From Elusimicrobia bacterium HGW-Elusimicrobia-1 (lineage in GTDB: Bacteria; Elusimicrobiota; Endomicrobiia; PHAN01), in assembly GCA_002841695.1 (NCBI GenBank), contig PHAN01000004.1, positions 62,001-126,000 of the forward strand: a stretch of 64,000 nt of DNA, written 5' to 3'. The position numbers and the translations under genes are program-made. Under the pieces are notes generated by a model. The model saw nothing but the letters and a program-made list of their open reading frames with translations. It was not told the origin of the DNA and searched no databases. This document shows positions 15,968-25,237 of this stretch, in pieces; the first letter of the stretch is position 1, and every line of letters starts with the position of its first letter.

Positions 15968-18291
15968 TTCTTTTTCTTCTTTTTGAGCGCGTCGAGTATT
16001 TTTTCCGGCAGCGCGGGGATACACCTGATTCTTATGCCGGCGGCGTTATAAATTGCGTTGGCCACGGCGGGAGCCACGGATATAAGAGGAGGTTCGCCCA
16101 GGCCTTTGGCGCCGTAGGGTCCGTCGTGAAATTCTTTTTCGACGATAACGGGAACTATTTCCGCCGGCGCGTCGACCGACGTGGGTATGGTGTATCCGCT
16201 GAAATTGGGATTGAGCATTACGCCGTTTTGGACGACGAGATTTTCCATCAGGGCGTAACCCGCGCCCTGCAGCGCGCCGCCCTGAATTTGTCCTTCGGCC
16301 AGCATAGGGTTTACGGCCTTGCCTATATCGTGCGCTCCGACAATCTTTAATATTTTGACTTCGCCCGTGGCTGTGTCTAACTCTATTTCGACAGCGGTCG
16401 TGGAAAATGTATAGACGATATAGGCGTCGCCCAAACCCGTCATCGGGTCGAAAGTTGTGCCTTCTTCCGTCCACCATCCGTCGTAGGTAAGGTTGACGCG
16501 TTCCGCGTGGCATTTTTTTATGGCGTCGGCGTAGGATATTTTCTTTCCGGTGGCGCCGTGGTCGCTGCCGCCGCCGACGACAAAAAATCCGTCGGCCGTA
16601 TGAACCGCCGCGTTGGCGTTCGCTCCGGCCATTTCTCTTATGAGCGGATCCATGCGCGAGCGGATGGCCTTGCAGGCGTTTAAGATGGCGTTCCCGGACA
16701 TTACCGTCGTGCGGGATGCCACCGTGGGGCCGGAATCAGGCACCCGGGAAGTGTCGGGCTCGATTACGTCGACGAGCGCGTACGGAGCGCCCAGTCCTTC
16801 GGCGGCAATTTGCGAAAGCACCGTGCGGGCGCCCTGACCCATATCGGTATTGCCCACGGCCACCGTTACGGAGCCGTCGGGCTGAATTTGCACGTGCGCG
16901 CCGGCTTTGGCCAGAAATTTTCCCGCCGCGCCCAGGCAGACGCCGTAGACCGTCGAGGCCATTCCTACGCCCCGCCGTATGTTTTTTGATGCGTATGCGT
17001 CGTTTTTTGATTCGGGCGGAGGCGTGCCGCCGGATGATATTTTCTCTTTCCACTTTATTTCGGCGGCCGCTTTTTCTATCGTTTCGACGAGGCCGCACGA
17101 CGGGCCGATTTTCTGGTTGGTTATCGTCAGAGATTCCGGCTTGAGAGCATTTTTGAGACGGAGTTCCGCGGGGTCCATGGAAAGTTTCGCGGCAAGTTCG
17201 TCGACAAGGACTTCATTGGCGAAGTTTATCTGCGGCTGCCCGAATCCGCGGTACGCTCCGCAGGGAACTTTGTTCGTGGCCACCGCAAAGGTCTCCACGC
17301 TTACGTCGGCTATGTCGTAAGGCCCTGCCGCGTGGATAGTCCCGCGCCACAACACTATGGGACTCAACGTCGAAAACGCTCCGCCGTCGAGGATATAGCG
17401 GATTTTGGCGGCAAGGATTTTGCCGTCGCGCGAAGCGCCGTATTTCACTTCGGCGTAACCCGGGTGACGCTTCGACATCGAAACAAAATCTTCTTCGCGG
17501 TCGTAAATTACTTTGACGGGCCGGCCGGTTATGTAGGCGAGCATAGCGGCGTGCCCGGCCACTATGGACGGAACGTCCTCTTTTCCTCCGAAACCTCCGC
17601 CTGTGGTTGTCTGTATTATGCGAACCTTGTTATGGGGATATCCTATAATATCCGCTACGGCGTTTAAGACGTAAAACGGACATTGCATCGTGCCGTGCAC
17701 GACCATTCCGGTATCGGTCGGCGCGGCCATCATACCTTGCGTTTCAAGATAAGTGTGTACCTGATAATTGGTGGTGTAAGTGCCTTCCACGACGACGTCG
17801 CATTCGGCGAATGCCGCGTCGGCGTCGCCTTTTTGCACCACGAATTTCCTGAAAATGTTGTCGTCGCCGAAGATTTTAGGCGCATTTTTTTCTATGGCTT
17901 TCAGGGGGTCGTAAACTGCGGCCAGGGGGCTGTATTTTACCTTAACGAGTTTCGCCGCTTTGCGCGCGGTTTCTCTTGAATCGGCCGCCACAAGCGCGAC
18001 GGCCTGTCCGCGGAATTTCACTGTGTCTTCGGCAAGAAAGGGATAATCGGGCAGAACCAGCGGAACAATATTTTTGCCGGGGATGTCTTTGTGGGTGTAA
18101 ATGCCGGCGACGCCCTTGATTTTCAGCGCTTCGCGGATGTCTATCGAGAGAACGCGGGCGTGGGTTTCCGTCGATCTTACCGTGGCGCCCCAGAGCATAT
18201 CGGCTCTGGAATAATCATCCACGTATTTTGCGCGACCGGTGACTTTGTCCGCGGCGTCCTTGCGTATAAATGATTTGCCTATGCTGTCCAC
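15964..18291 (-). CDS. Second molybdenum hydroxylase large (Mo-binding) subunit
   Basis: 775 residues, the same length as its plus-strand paralogue but clearly diverged. The start MDSIGKSFIRKDAADKVTGRA is the normal family opening. Motifs are TTGGGFGGKED, GAYRGFGQPQ, NTDMGQGART and YGAKGLGEPP, with the catalytic glutamate in the last. This set is closer to classical xanthine dehydrogenase (GxGE) than the SVSEIG of the other copy. It leads the operon whose later genes are mocA and xdhC, so it is the likelier genuine purine hydroxylase of the two. Substrate is inferred. Confidence 0.9.
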   Translation of the reverse strand: MDSIGKSFIRKDAADKVTGRAKYVDDYSRADMLWGATVRSTETHARVLSIDIREALKIKGVAGIYTHKDIPGKNIVPLVLPDYPFLAEDTVKFRGQAVALVAADSRETARKAAKLVKVKYSPLAAVYDPLKAIEKNAPKIFGDDNIFRKFVVQKGDADAAFAECDVVVEGTYTTNYQVHTYLETQGMMAAPTDTGMVVHGTMQCPFYVLNAVADIIGYPHNKVRIIQTTTGGGFGGKEDVPSIVAGHAAMLAYITGRPVKVIYDREEDFVSMSKRHPGYAEVKYGASRDGKILAAKIRYILDGGAFSTLSPIVLWRGTIHAAGPYDIADVSVETFAVATNKVPCGAYRGFGQPQINFANEVLVDELAAKLSMDPAELRLKNALKPESLTITNQKIGPSCGLVETIEKAAAEIKWKEKISSGGTPPPESKNDAYASKNIRRGVGMASTVYGVCLGAAGKFLAKAGAHVQIQPDGSVTVAVGNTDMGQGARTVLSQIAAEGLGAPYALVDVIEPDTSRVPDSGPTVASRTTVMSGNAILNACKAIRSRMDPLIREMAGANANAAVHTADGFFVVGGGSDHGATGKKISYADAIKKCHAERVNLTYDGWWTEEGTTFDPMTGLGDAYIVYTFSTTAVEIELDTATGEVKILKIVGAHDIGKAVNPMLAEGQIQGGALQGAGYALMENLVVQNGVMLNPNFSGYTIPTSVDAPAEIVPVIVEKEFHDGPYGAKGLGEPPLISVAPAVANAIYNAAGIRIRCIPALPEKILDALKKKKKK

Positions 18292-18298
18292 AAATGAA

Positions 18299-18328
18299 AT
18301 TTTACAATAATAAGGTAAAGACAGTCAA
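18299..18328 (-). promoter_or_regulatory. Candidate promoter for the minus-strand molybdenum hydroxylase operon
   Basis: On the minus strand TTGACT (18328-18323) and TAAAAT (18304-18299) are 18 nt apart. The -10 box ends only 7 nt before the start codon at 18291, so the transcript would be leaderless or nearly so. That is why confidence is low. Confidence 0.35.
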
Positions 18329-18353
18329 GGTGGGGTAGGCCGTATTCAAAAAG

Positions 18354-18381
18354 GTAGGGGCGAAAAATCTTTCGCCCCTAC
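18354..18381. repeat. Perfect 12-bp hairpin repeat (GTAGGGGCGAAA / TTTCGCCCCTAC)
   Basis: GTAGGGGCGAAA is followed by a four-base loop and its exact inverted copy. It lies between divergent operons with no T-run, so it looks like a mobile palindromic repeat rather than a terminator. Confidence 0.65.
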
Positions 18382-18403
18382 AAACTTCCGATTTTTCTCC
18401 ATG

Positions 18404-18431
18404 TTGACAAGTCGGCCAAATTTTATATAAT
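18404..18431 (+). promoter_or_regulatory. Strong sigma70-type promoter for the LysM-NlpC-dprA operon
   Basis: TTGACA (18404-18409) and TATAAT (18426-18431) with 16 nt between. The LysM gene starts at 18528 after a purine-rich CCCGGAGGAAAAAA ribosome-binding site. Confidence 0.75.
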
Positions 18432-18527
18432 AACGTCCGACATTAAAAAGTCGCGGGATGCGCGACGTAAAATAACAATACGTCCGCCGTTTCCCAATGC
18501 GCGCGTAAGTTCCCCCGGAGGAAAAAA

Positions 18528-19427
18528 ATGAAAAGGTTTCGTATGTTTTTTTTCGCGCTTGTTTTCGCGGTGTCGCCGACATTGACAAAAACAGTTTCGG
18601 CAGAAGGCGAGACCGCCGCTCCGTCGCGGCAAACAGAGGCGCGCAACGACACCCGTTCCGTCGTCAAAGGCGATACTTTGTGGCAAATAACCCAAGCGGC
18701 CTACGGCGATCCGTTTTTGTGGCCGATGCTCTGGGAGGGCAATAAAACCACAGTAGCCAACCCGCACTTGATATATCCCGGACAGATTCTGTCGCTGCCT
18801 TCCCCCGAGGATTTAAAAAAAATGAAACTCAGCGCGGCTCTTCCGTCCGCCTCCGCGCCCGCGAAGCCGGCCTCCGATGAAACATCCGTGGCGGCGGAAT
18901 CGCAGCCCGCCGCTGTCGCCGAGACCGTCTCTGAATCCGCTCCGGTTGGGGAAGCGCCCGCCGCTGCCGCCGCGCCGCCCGCTGAGTCCGTTCCGGTTGA
19001 AGAAGTGTCCTCCGCGCCCGTCGAAGAATCCGCGCCGGACGCTGTCGCTCATCCGCCCGCTGAATCTCCGCTTGATACTTCCGTCGTCAAGGGGCAGCCG
19101 CGCCGCGACGCCCGCGTGGTGGATTCGTCGTTCTCACCTGATGGCGTCGTTTCCGGTATTATGGGCGGGCGACTTCTTGTTTCGCAGGGCGATATAGTGT
19201 ACGTTCACTTCGCCTTCATAAAACCCGAAGCGGGAAAACGTCTCGGCATATACAGAAAAATGGGCAGCGTGCGCAATCCCGCCGACGGCAGAAATCTCGG
19301 CGAGGAAATAGTCAGAATAGGCACTCTACAGATAATCGAACTGTCCGCCGACGGCGCGGCTTCCGCCCGCGTTATTTCCTCGCGCGATTCCGTGCAGGTT
19401 AAGGACTGGGCGCTGGTCGAGAAATGA
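18528..19427 (+). CDS. Exported LysM-domain protein
   Basis: 299 residues. A signal peptide (residues 1-25, ending TVSAEG) is followed by one LysM domain (about 43-98: SVVKGDTLWQITQAAYG to LIYPGQILSLPS). A long alanine/proline/glutamate-rich low-complexity linker (about 105-185) comes next, then a globular C-terminus containing GGRLLVSQGDIVYVHF. LysM domains bind peptidoglycan glycans, so it should sit in the periplasm and may tether an envelope complex. The C-terminal part resembles the second half of other LysM proteins of unknown function. It ends in an ATGA overlap with the TPR gene. Confidence 0.8.
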   Translation: MKRFRMFFFALVFAVSPTLTKTVSAEGETAAPSRQTEARNDTRSVVKGDTLWQITQAAYGDPFLWPMLWEGNKTTVANPHLIYPGQILSLPSPEDLKKMKLSAALPSASAPAKPASDETSVAAESQPAAVAETVSESAPVGEAPAAAAAPPAESVPVEEVSSAPVEESAPDAVAHPPAESPLDTSVVKGQPRRDARVVDSSFSPDGVVSGIMGGRLLVSQGDIVYVHFAFIKPEAGKRLGIYRKMGSVRNPADGRNLGEEIVRIGTLQIIELSADGAASARVISSRDSVQVKDWALVEK

Positions 19428-19801
19428 AGTTTTTGCTGGTTGTGATAGCTTTGATTGCGGCATCCGCTTACGGAATAGACCGCGCTTTGAATTCCCCTTC
19501 GTTTTTTGAGTATGTTTTCTCAAAGCCCGAGCTGTCCCCCAAGTTCAGTTACTACTACGGGGTTATTCTGGAGCAATACGGCGAACCTGCCCGGGCGGAT
19601 TCGTTTTACGACATAGTTGTATCCACTTATCCGTCGCACCGGCTTGCCGCCGGAGCGCTTGTAAAGATGGCCGACATCCGCAATCGGGACCTTCGCATCG
19701 CGGAAGCTTTTGAGCTCTATAAAAAATTCGTAACCGAATATCCCGACGACCCGCGCGTGCCGAGGGTCCGCAAAAATATCGAAATCATTATGAGCAGGTA
19801 G
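19424..19801 (+). CDS. Small exported or anchored TPR-like protein
   Basis: 125 residues. An N-terminal hydrophobic segment (FLLVVIALIAASAYGI) probably acts as signal or anchor. It is followed by helical repeats of the YbgF/BamD type: YYYGVILEQYGEPARADSFYDIVVSTYP and ALVKMADIRNRDLRIAEAFELYKKFVTEYP. The conserved A..Y/F...P spacing supports about two TPR units. It probably acts in the envelope with the LysM and NlpC/P60 products, with which it is co-transcribed. No catalytic residues are present. Confidence 0.6.
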   Translation: MKFLLVVIALIAASAYGIDRALNSPSFFEYVFSKPELSPKFSYYYGVILEQYGEPARADSFYDIVVSTYPSHRLAAGALVKMADIRNRDLRIAEAFELYKKFVTEYPDDPRVPRVRKNIEIIMSR

Positions 19802-19832
19802 CCGGCTCGTTCACGTCGATAATAAATTGAGA

Positions 19833-20633
19833 ATGATACATAAGCCGACATTTTTTAAGTCCTCCGCCCGCGCGGTTGCGACCGTTCTGGCGGTGTTTTT
19901 TTTGGCATCCGGCGTTTGCCGTTCGGCGTCGCAGATATTCACTATAAAGGTCGCCGCCGGCGACGACAAAACCCGCGCGCAGGAACTTTGCGAATATATG
20001 CTGAGCCGCGGTTATCCGGCCTATATACTCTACGAGGATTCCTTCGAGGTGCGCTCAGGGCCTTACGAATCTTTTGAGTCGGCCGAAGTCCATCTCGAAC
20101 GGATGATTTATGAGGATAAACTGGCCTGCGAGATACTCGACGAAAGCGCCATGCCTCAGCAGGCGGTGGGAGATTCGGTGCCCGGCCGCGAACTGGCCCT
20201 CGACGATTCCGCCAATTACGCGGATTCCACCGCTCAAAAGATAATACAACTCAGCATAGACCTTTTCGGGCATCCTTATAAGTACGGCGGGCAGTCGGTG
20301 GGCAAGGGAATCGATTGTTCGTATTATGTGCAGAGAATATTCTCGGAGCTTTCCGTGCGGCTTCCACGGACGGCCGCCGAACAGTACAAAACCGGCAAAT
20401 GTCCGCCGAGTCCCGATTCACTGCGCGTGGGCGATCTTGTATTTTTCAAAAAGACGTATTGGCGGCGCGCCAAGGGAAAACAAATACCGTACACCCGCAT
20501 AAATCACGTGGGCATATATATAGGCAACGGAGAGTTCATACACGCGACCGTCAACGTAAAAAAAGTGACCATATCCAATCTTGCCGAGCCGTACTACGCT
20601 AAAAGATACGCTGGCGCCCGCAGAGTTTTGTAA
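19833..20633 (+). CDS. SPOR plus NlpC/P60 cell-wall hydrolase
   Basis: 266 residues from the ATG at 19833. A TTG six bases earlier is possible but adds nothing. A signal peptide ends near residue 33, and a SPOR-like domain spans about 35-102 (FTIKVAAGDD ... FEVRSGPYESFESA). The NlpC/P60 peptidase domain follows (137-266), with nucleophile C162 in GIDCSYYVQ, H225 in NHVGIYIG and a further His/Asn-type position near H237. It would cleave gamma-D-Glu-diaminopimelate-type peptidoglycan bonds and be localised by SPOR binding to denuded glycans. Operon partner of the LysM gene. Confidence 0.85.
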   Translation: MIHKPTFFKSSARAVATVLAVFFLASGVCRSASQIFTIKVAAGDDKTRAQELCEYMLSRGYPAYILYEDSFEVRSGPYESFESAEVHLERMIYEDKLACEILDESAMPQQAVGDSVPGRELALDDSANYADSTAQKIIQLSIDLFGHPYKYGGQSVGKGIDCSYYVQRIFSELSVRLPRTAAEQYKTGKCPPSPDSLRVGDLVFFKKTYWRRAKGKQIPYTRINHVGIYIGNGEFIHATVNVKKVTISNLAEPYYAKRYAGARRVL

Positions 20634-20661
20634 CGTTGATAGGCGCAACAACCGGAAATAA

Positions 20662-21075
20662 ATGACATTCGCAAAGTTTATCAAGAAAACCATTGAGGAT
20701 AAACACCTCAGCGCCCGTCGGGTTGCCCGGGCGGCGGGTATAGACCCGTCGTTTTTTTCAAAAATTCTTTCGGGCAAAAGAAGTCCGCCTTCCGACGAAA
20801 AGGTAATAAAAAAACTTGCCAAAGCGTTGGGCGCCGAGCCGGTATATATGATATTTCTGGCCGGCAGAATACCCGATGAGTACAGGGAACTTTTTCTTAA
20901 CGAGAATTTTATATCCTCATTGCGCCGCGCCGCGGGATATCCGTCGGGAGCGGTTGAAAAAATACCGGCAAAGCAGCCGGAACGTCCCGCCGCGGAGCCC
21001 GTAGTTTCCCGGCGTTATGAGCCCGCTGGGCCTTCATCCCCGCCCCATGAAGACATAAGCGAAGACCTTTTGTGA
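20662..21075 (+). CDS. XRE-family helix-turn-helix protein
   Basis: 137 residues. An N-terminal HTH (about 5-62) reads LSARRVARAAGIDPSFFSKILSGKR, a typical Cro/C1-type sequence with the recognition helix near FFSKIL. A spacer follows, then a proline/arginine-rich C-terminal tail without known domain. The stop overlaps the GTG start of dprA by 3 nt, so it may regulate this operon. Its targets are unknown. Confidence 0.8.
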   Translation: MTFAKFIKKTIEDKHLSARRVARAAGIDPSFFSKILSGKRSPPSDEKVIKKLAKALGAEPVYMIFLAGRIPDEYRELFLNENFISSLRRAAGYPSGAVEKIPAKQPERPAAEPVVSRRYEPAGPSSPPHEDISEDLL

Positions 21076-22238
21076 ATTCCATTCGGGACAATAAAGAAAG
21101 AATCGGAACTCTCGCCCTTATTATGACCGGCGGTCTCGGCCGCGCCGGTCGGACGGCGCTTATCGGGCGCTACGGTTCCGCCGGGGGCGTTCTGAGCGCG
21201 CCTAAAGGGGAATTGTCCGGAGGATTCGGTCTGTCCGCCGCTTCGCTCGAGGCGCTCGTCGGCGGGAAATCTTTTGAGTCGGCCGCAAAAGAATTTGAAG
21301 CGGCCCTGATACTGGGCGTAAAAATTTTGTTTCCGTTTGACGACGGCTGGCCGCCCGCTCTTAAGGACTCAGGCATTGCTCCCGAGGTTCTTTACGTTAA
21401 GGGCGAATTCCATCCGTCCGATTTTTTCTCGGTGGCAATTGTGGGCAGTCGAAGAGCCACGGCGTACGGCTTGGAAGCCGCCGGATTCATCGCTTCGGAG
21501 TTGGGGAAAATGGGTGTAGCCACCGTAAGCGGTCTGGCCCGAGGAATTGACGCCCGCGCTCACCGCGCGTCGCTCGATGCCGGAGCGCGGACGATAGCGG
21601 TTCTGGGCAACGGTCTGGCGACGTGCTATCCGTCCGAACACCGCCGCCTCGCCGAAGAAATCGCCGACGGACGCGGGTCCGTGGTCAGTGAATTCCCGCT
21701 CGATACGCCGCCCGACAGGTATACTTTTCCCAGAAGAAACCGCATCATCGCGGCGTTGTCTCTTGCCACGGTGGTCGCCGAGGCCGGCGATAAATCGGGA
21801 GCGCTGATAACCGCGCGTTTCGCGGCCGACGAAGGTAAGGAAGTGTTTGCCGTGCCGGGGCCCATTTTTTCAAAGACGTCGGCCGGAGTTCATTCGCTGA
21901 TAAAATCCGGCGCCAAGCTTGTGCACGGCGTTTCGGACATAGTGGATGAAATCGCATATCTGGCCGGATGGGCCGGGGCCGTTTCGCCTTCGCGGGATGC
22001 GCAGGCGGCCGGCGGGGGCGTTTCCGCGGCGGGCGCATCGGCTGTGCCGCTTGAGCCCGAAGAAAAAAGAATTTTGGACGAACTCAAAAAAGTGTCGTCC
22101 GGAGTATCCATAGATTCGCTTGAAAACGCGACCGGCATACAAGCCGGCGAACTCTCCGGTCTGCTGGTCGGACTTGAAATCAAAGGAGTCATACGCGCCC
22201 TGCCCGGCAAGCATTATGCCGCCGCCTCGGCGGTCTGA
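21072..22238 (+). CDS. dprA: DNA processing protein A
   Basis: 388 residues from a GTG start at 21072 that overlaps the previous stop (GTGA). DprA loads RecA on incoming single-stranded DNA during transformation. The extended Rossmann fold shows VAIVGSRRATAYG, SGLARGIDARAH, AVLGNGLATCYP, FPRRNRIIAALS and SGALITARFA. A C-terminal winged-helix DprA_WH domain (about 330-385) is present. Length is at the usual full size. Its presence with ComEC and a ComEC-type MBL protein in the same window supports a working competence system. Confidence 0.95.
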   Translation: MNSIRDNKERIGTLALIMTGGLGRAGRTALIGRYGSAGGVLSAPKGELSGGFGLSAASLEALVGGKSFESAAKEFEAALILGVKILFPFDDGWPPALKDSGIAPEVLYVKGEFHPSDFFSVAIVGSRRATAYGLEAAGFIASELGKMGVATVSGLARGIDARAHRASLDAGARTIAVLGNGLATCYPSEHRRLAEEIADGRGSVVSEFPLDTPPDRYTFPRRNRIIAALSLATVVAEAGDKSGALITARFAADEGKEVFAVPGPIFSKTSAGVHSLIKSGAKLVHGVSDIVDEIAYLAGWAGAVSPSRDAQAAGGGVSAAGASAVPLEPEEKRILDELKKVSSGVSIDSLENATGIQAGELSGLLVGLEIKGVIRALPGKHYAAASAV

Positions 22239-22244
22239 GACAAT

Positions 22245-24338
22245 ATGGCTAAAAACGTTCTCATAGTAGAGTCGCCCACCAAAGAAAAGACCATCAAAAA
22301 ATATCTGCCCAAGGACTTCATAGTGGCAAGTTCCTACGGGCACGTCCGCGATTTGCCCGCAAAGACGCTGGGTGTCAAAATCGACGCGGATTTCCGTCCC
22401 GAATACGTTTGGCTGCCCAAGGCCAAGAAGAATGTGGCTCATCTTAAAAAACTCGTGGCGAAGGCAGCCGCGGTTTATCTGGCAACCGACTTTGACCGCG
22501 AGGGCGAGGCCATAGCGTGGCACATAGCCGACGGTCTTAATATCCCCGAAGACAGGATAAAACGCATAACCTTTCACGAGATAACGAAAGAGGCCATTCT
22601 CGGCGCGCTGAAAAAACCCCGGGCCATCGACGCCGCGCTGGTCGACGCGCAGGCGGCCAGACGCATACTCGACCGGCTCGTGGGTTACAAACTTTCGCCG
22701 CTGCTCTGGAAGAAAATCGCCGGAGGTCTCTCGGCAGGCAGGGTGCAATCGGTTGCGCTTCGGCTTATCGTCGAGCGCGAGGCCGAAATCGCGGCGTTTA
22801 AGTCGTCGGACTACTGGACTATAAAAGCCGCGCTCAAATCGTCGGATTCGTCGGCCGCGGGCAAAACTTTCGAAGCCAATCTGACAAAAATCGACGGCGA
22901 AAAAATCGAAAAAGAGACAACCTACAAGCTTTTCGCGGGACCTTACAAAATAAAAACTACCGTCTTAAACGACGAATCGGTTCTGGACGGGCACATAGCA
23001 AAAATCGCCGCTTCGCCTTTTGTCGTTTCGGCGGTGGATAAAAAAAGGCAGGAGCGCCGTGCCGCGCCGCCTTATGCCACGAGCACGCTTCAGCAGGACG
23101 CTTCGCGGCGGCTTAGTTTTTACGCCAAAAAAACGATGTCCGTCGCGCAGTCGCTCTACGAAGGCGTGGACATCGGCGGCGAGACGGTCGGCCTTATAAC
23201 TTACATGAGAACGGACTCGCTGAACGTGGCCTCCGTCGCCCGCGCCGAAGCCCGCGAATACATAACGAAAAACTTCGGCGAGAAATACATGCCGGCTTCC
23301 CCGAATATTTATAAAACAAAATCCAAGGGCGCGCAGGAAGCGCACGAAGCCATCCGTCCCACGTCGATAAAACGCTCGCCCGAAGTCGTGGGCAAGTATC
23401 TTTCAAGAGAGCAAAATCTGCTGTATTCTTTGGTATGGAAAAGATTCGCCGCTTCGCAGATGAGTCCCGCCGCCTTCGATGTGGCGTCGGCGGATTTGCG
23501 CGCCGGCGCTTACGAGTTCAGAGCCGTTGGCCGGACCATGCTTTTCGACGGCTGGATGAAGGTTTACGATAATTCCGATGAAAATTATTCCGAGCTGCCG
23601 CCTCTCGCTCAGGGGGACAACTGCGCTCTCGTTTCTCCTCCGTCGGCCGAGAAACACTCGGCGACCCCTCCTCCCAGATATAACGAGGCCTCTCTCATAA
23701 AAACGCTGGAAGAGTACGGAATCGGACGTCCTTCCACGTACGCGTCGATTATATACACGATAATGCAGCGCAGATACGTGGAATTGCAGGACCGCCGCTT
23801 CACGCCGACGGAAACCGGCACGCTGGTGACGGAATTCCTCAAAAAACATTTTGCCGACATAGTCGACCTGGCTTTTACGGCGAGCGCCGAGGAAGGTCTC
23901 GACGAAATAGCCGAAGGCAAAAAGCCATGGAAAGATCTGATAAGAAATTTCTGGGGCAAGTTTGCCGATCAGATAAAGCAAGCCGACGTCACGGTTCTCA
24001 CCGACGAGAAATGTCCGGAATGCTCCGCCCCGCTTGCGGAGCGCGCCAGCCGTTACGGAAGATTTCTGGCCTGCTCGGCCTTTCCCAAGTGTCGTTACAT
24101 AAAAAGAGTAAAGCCCGCGCCGAAGGCCCCGCCCGTTCCCACGGGCGAAAACTGCCCCGAATGCGGCGCGCCTATGGTCGAGCGAACCGGACGTTACGGG
24201 AAGTTCGCGGCTTGCTCCGCTTTTCCGAAATGCCGCCATATAAAGAAAGAAAATAAACCCTTCGGCAAATTCCGGCGCTTCAAGCGCAAGGGCTCTTCCG
24301 ACAAGAATTCCGCTTCCGAACCCGCCGCTTCCGAGTAA
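22245..24338 (+). CDS. topA: DNA topoisomerase I
   Basis: 697 residues. It relaxes negative supercoils through a type IA mechanism. The Toprim domain shows VESPTKEKTIKKY and ATDFDREGEA. The active-site tyrosine is Y320 in ITYMRTDS. Two C-terminal zinc-finger-like cysteine clusters (about residues 590-670, CPECSAPLAER and CPECGAPMVER) are followed by a basic tail. Length is shorter than E. coli TopA but normal for many bacteria. Start ATG at 22245 is six bases after dprA; these genes are commonly neighbours. Confidence 0.97.
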   Translation: MAKNVLIVESPTKEKTIKKYLPKDFIVASSYGHVRDLPAKTLGVKIDADFRPEYVWLPKAKKNVAHLKKLVAKAAAVYLATDFDREGEAIAWHIADGLNIPEDRIKRITFHEITKEAILGALKKPRAIDAALVDAQAARRILDRLVGYKLSPLLWKKIAGGLSAGRVQSVALRLIVEREAEIAAFKSSDYWTIKAALKSSDSSAAGKTFEANLTKIDGEKIEKETTYKLFAGPYKIKTTVLNDESVLDGHIAKIAASPFVVSAVDKKRQERRAAPPYATSTLQQDASRRLSFYAKKTMSVAQSLYEGVDIGGETVGLITYMRTDSLNVASVARAEAREYITKNFGEKYMPASPNIYKTKSKGAQEAHEAIRPTSIKRSPEVVGKYLSREQNLLYSLVWKRFAASQMSPAAFDVASADLRAGAYEFRAVGRTMLFDGWMKVYDNSDENYSELPPLAQGDNCALVSPPSAEKHSATPPPRYNEASLIKTLEEYGIGRPSTYASIIYTIMQRRYVELQDRRFTPTETGTLVTEFLKKHFADIVDLAFTASAEEGLDEIAEGKKPWKDLIRNFWGKFADQIKQADVTVLTDEKCPECSAPLAERASRYGRFLACSAFPKCRYIKRVKPAPKAPPVPTGENCPECGAPMVERTGRYGKFAACSAFPKCRHIKKENKPFGKFRRFKRKGSSDKNSASEPAASE

Positions 24339-24343
24339 TCGAC

Positions 24344-25231
24344 ATGCTCGACGTCCAGCTTGAAAGATTTCTGTTGTATCTGAAGGGCGGGCGGGCATAC
24401 TCCGGCAATACCGTCGACGCTTATCGGCGGGACTTGGGCGATTTTGTGAAGTTTGCCGCCGGCGCGGGCGCCTCTTCGCCGTCGGATCTGGATAAATACC
24501 GTCTCAGAAAATATCTTCTGGCCCTCGGCACTCGCGGCTATGAGCGCGCCAGCGTGGTAAGAAAGGTCGCGTCGCTCAGATCGTTCCTCAAATATCTGTC
24601 CGTTCAAAAATTTATTCCGGCCAAGTTGCTTCTGCACGTTGTCTCTCCCAAAAAACAGACCAAAATACCGCCCGTGCTTTCGGAGGCCGAAGTCGCCTCG
24701 GCAATCGACGTCCCGTGCGCGGAAACCTTAGCCGATTTAAGGATGAAGGCAATTTTGGAATCGCTTTATTCCGGAGGGCTGAGAATAAGCGAACTTACGG
24801 AACTCAATGTTCCCGACGCGGATATGTTGGGCGGTATGATCAAAGTTCTGGGCAAGGGCTCCAAGGAAAGGTATGTTCCTTTGGGCGATGCCGCCGCGAC
24901 CGCGCTGAAAAAATATCTGGATGCCAGAAGTCGTGTCCCCGGCCTGCCGGAAAATCCGGCTTTGTTCGTGAATCTCAGAGGGGGGAGAATAACTCCCAGA
25001 GGTATCCGCAAACTTTTGGTTTTGTGGCTCGCGCGCGCGGGCGTCAAAGGCAAGGCCACTCCGCACACTTTCAGACATTCTTTCGCCACACATATGCTCG
25101 ACAGGGGCTGCGATTTAAGAAGCATTCAGGAAATGCTCGGCCACGCCAATCTTGCCACGACGCAGCATTACACGCATATGAGCGTGGCGCGTCTTAAAAA
25201 AGTTTACGAAAAAGCGCATCCCCGCCGGTAA
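24344..25231 (+). CDS. xerC: XerC/XerD-type tyrosine recombinase
   Basis: 295 residues, standard Xer length. It resolves chromosome dimers or, in some phyla, acts on other sites. The N-terminal SAM-like domain spans about 3-95. The catalytic residues are all visible: R147 (GGLRISELT), K171, H241-x-x-R244 (HTFRHSFATH), H267 (MLGHANL) and nucleophile Y276 (QHYTH). The start ATG is 6 nt after topA, a common gene order. XerC versus XerD cannot be decided from sequence alone. Confidence 0.9.
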   Translation: MLDVQLERFLLYLKGGRAYSGNTVDAYRRDLGDFVKFAAGAGASSPSDLDKYRLRKYLLALGTRGYERASVVRKVASLRSFLKYLSVQKFIPAKLLLHVVSPKKQTKIPPVLSEAEVASAIDVPCAETLADLRMKAILESLYSGGLRISELTELNVPDADMLGGMIKVLGKGSKERYVPLGDAAATALKKYLDARSRVPGLPENPALFVNLRGGRITPRGIRKLLVLWLARAGVKGKATPHTFRHSFATHMLDRGCDLRSIQEMLGHANLATTQHYTHMSVARLKKVYEKAHPRR

Positions 25232-25237
25232 GGAAAT

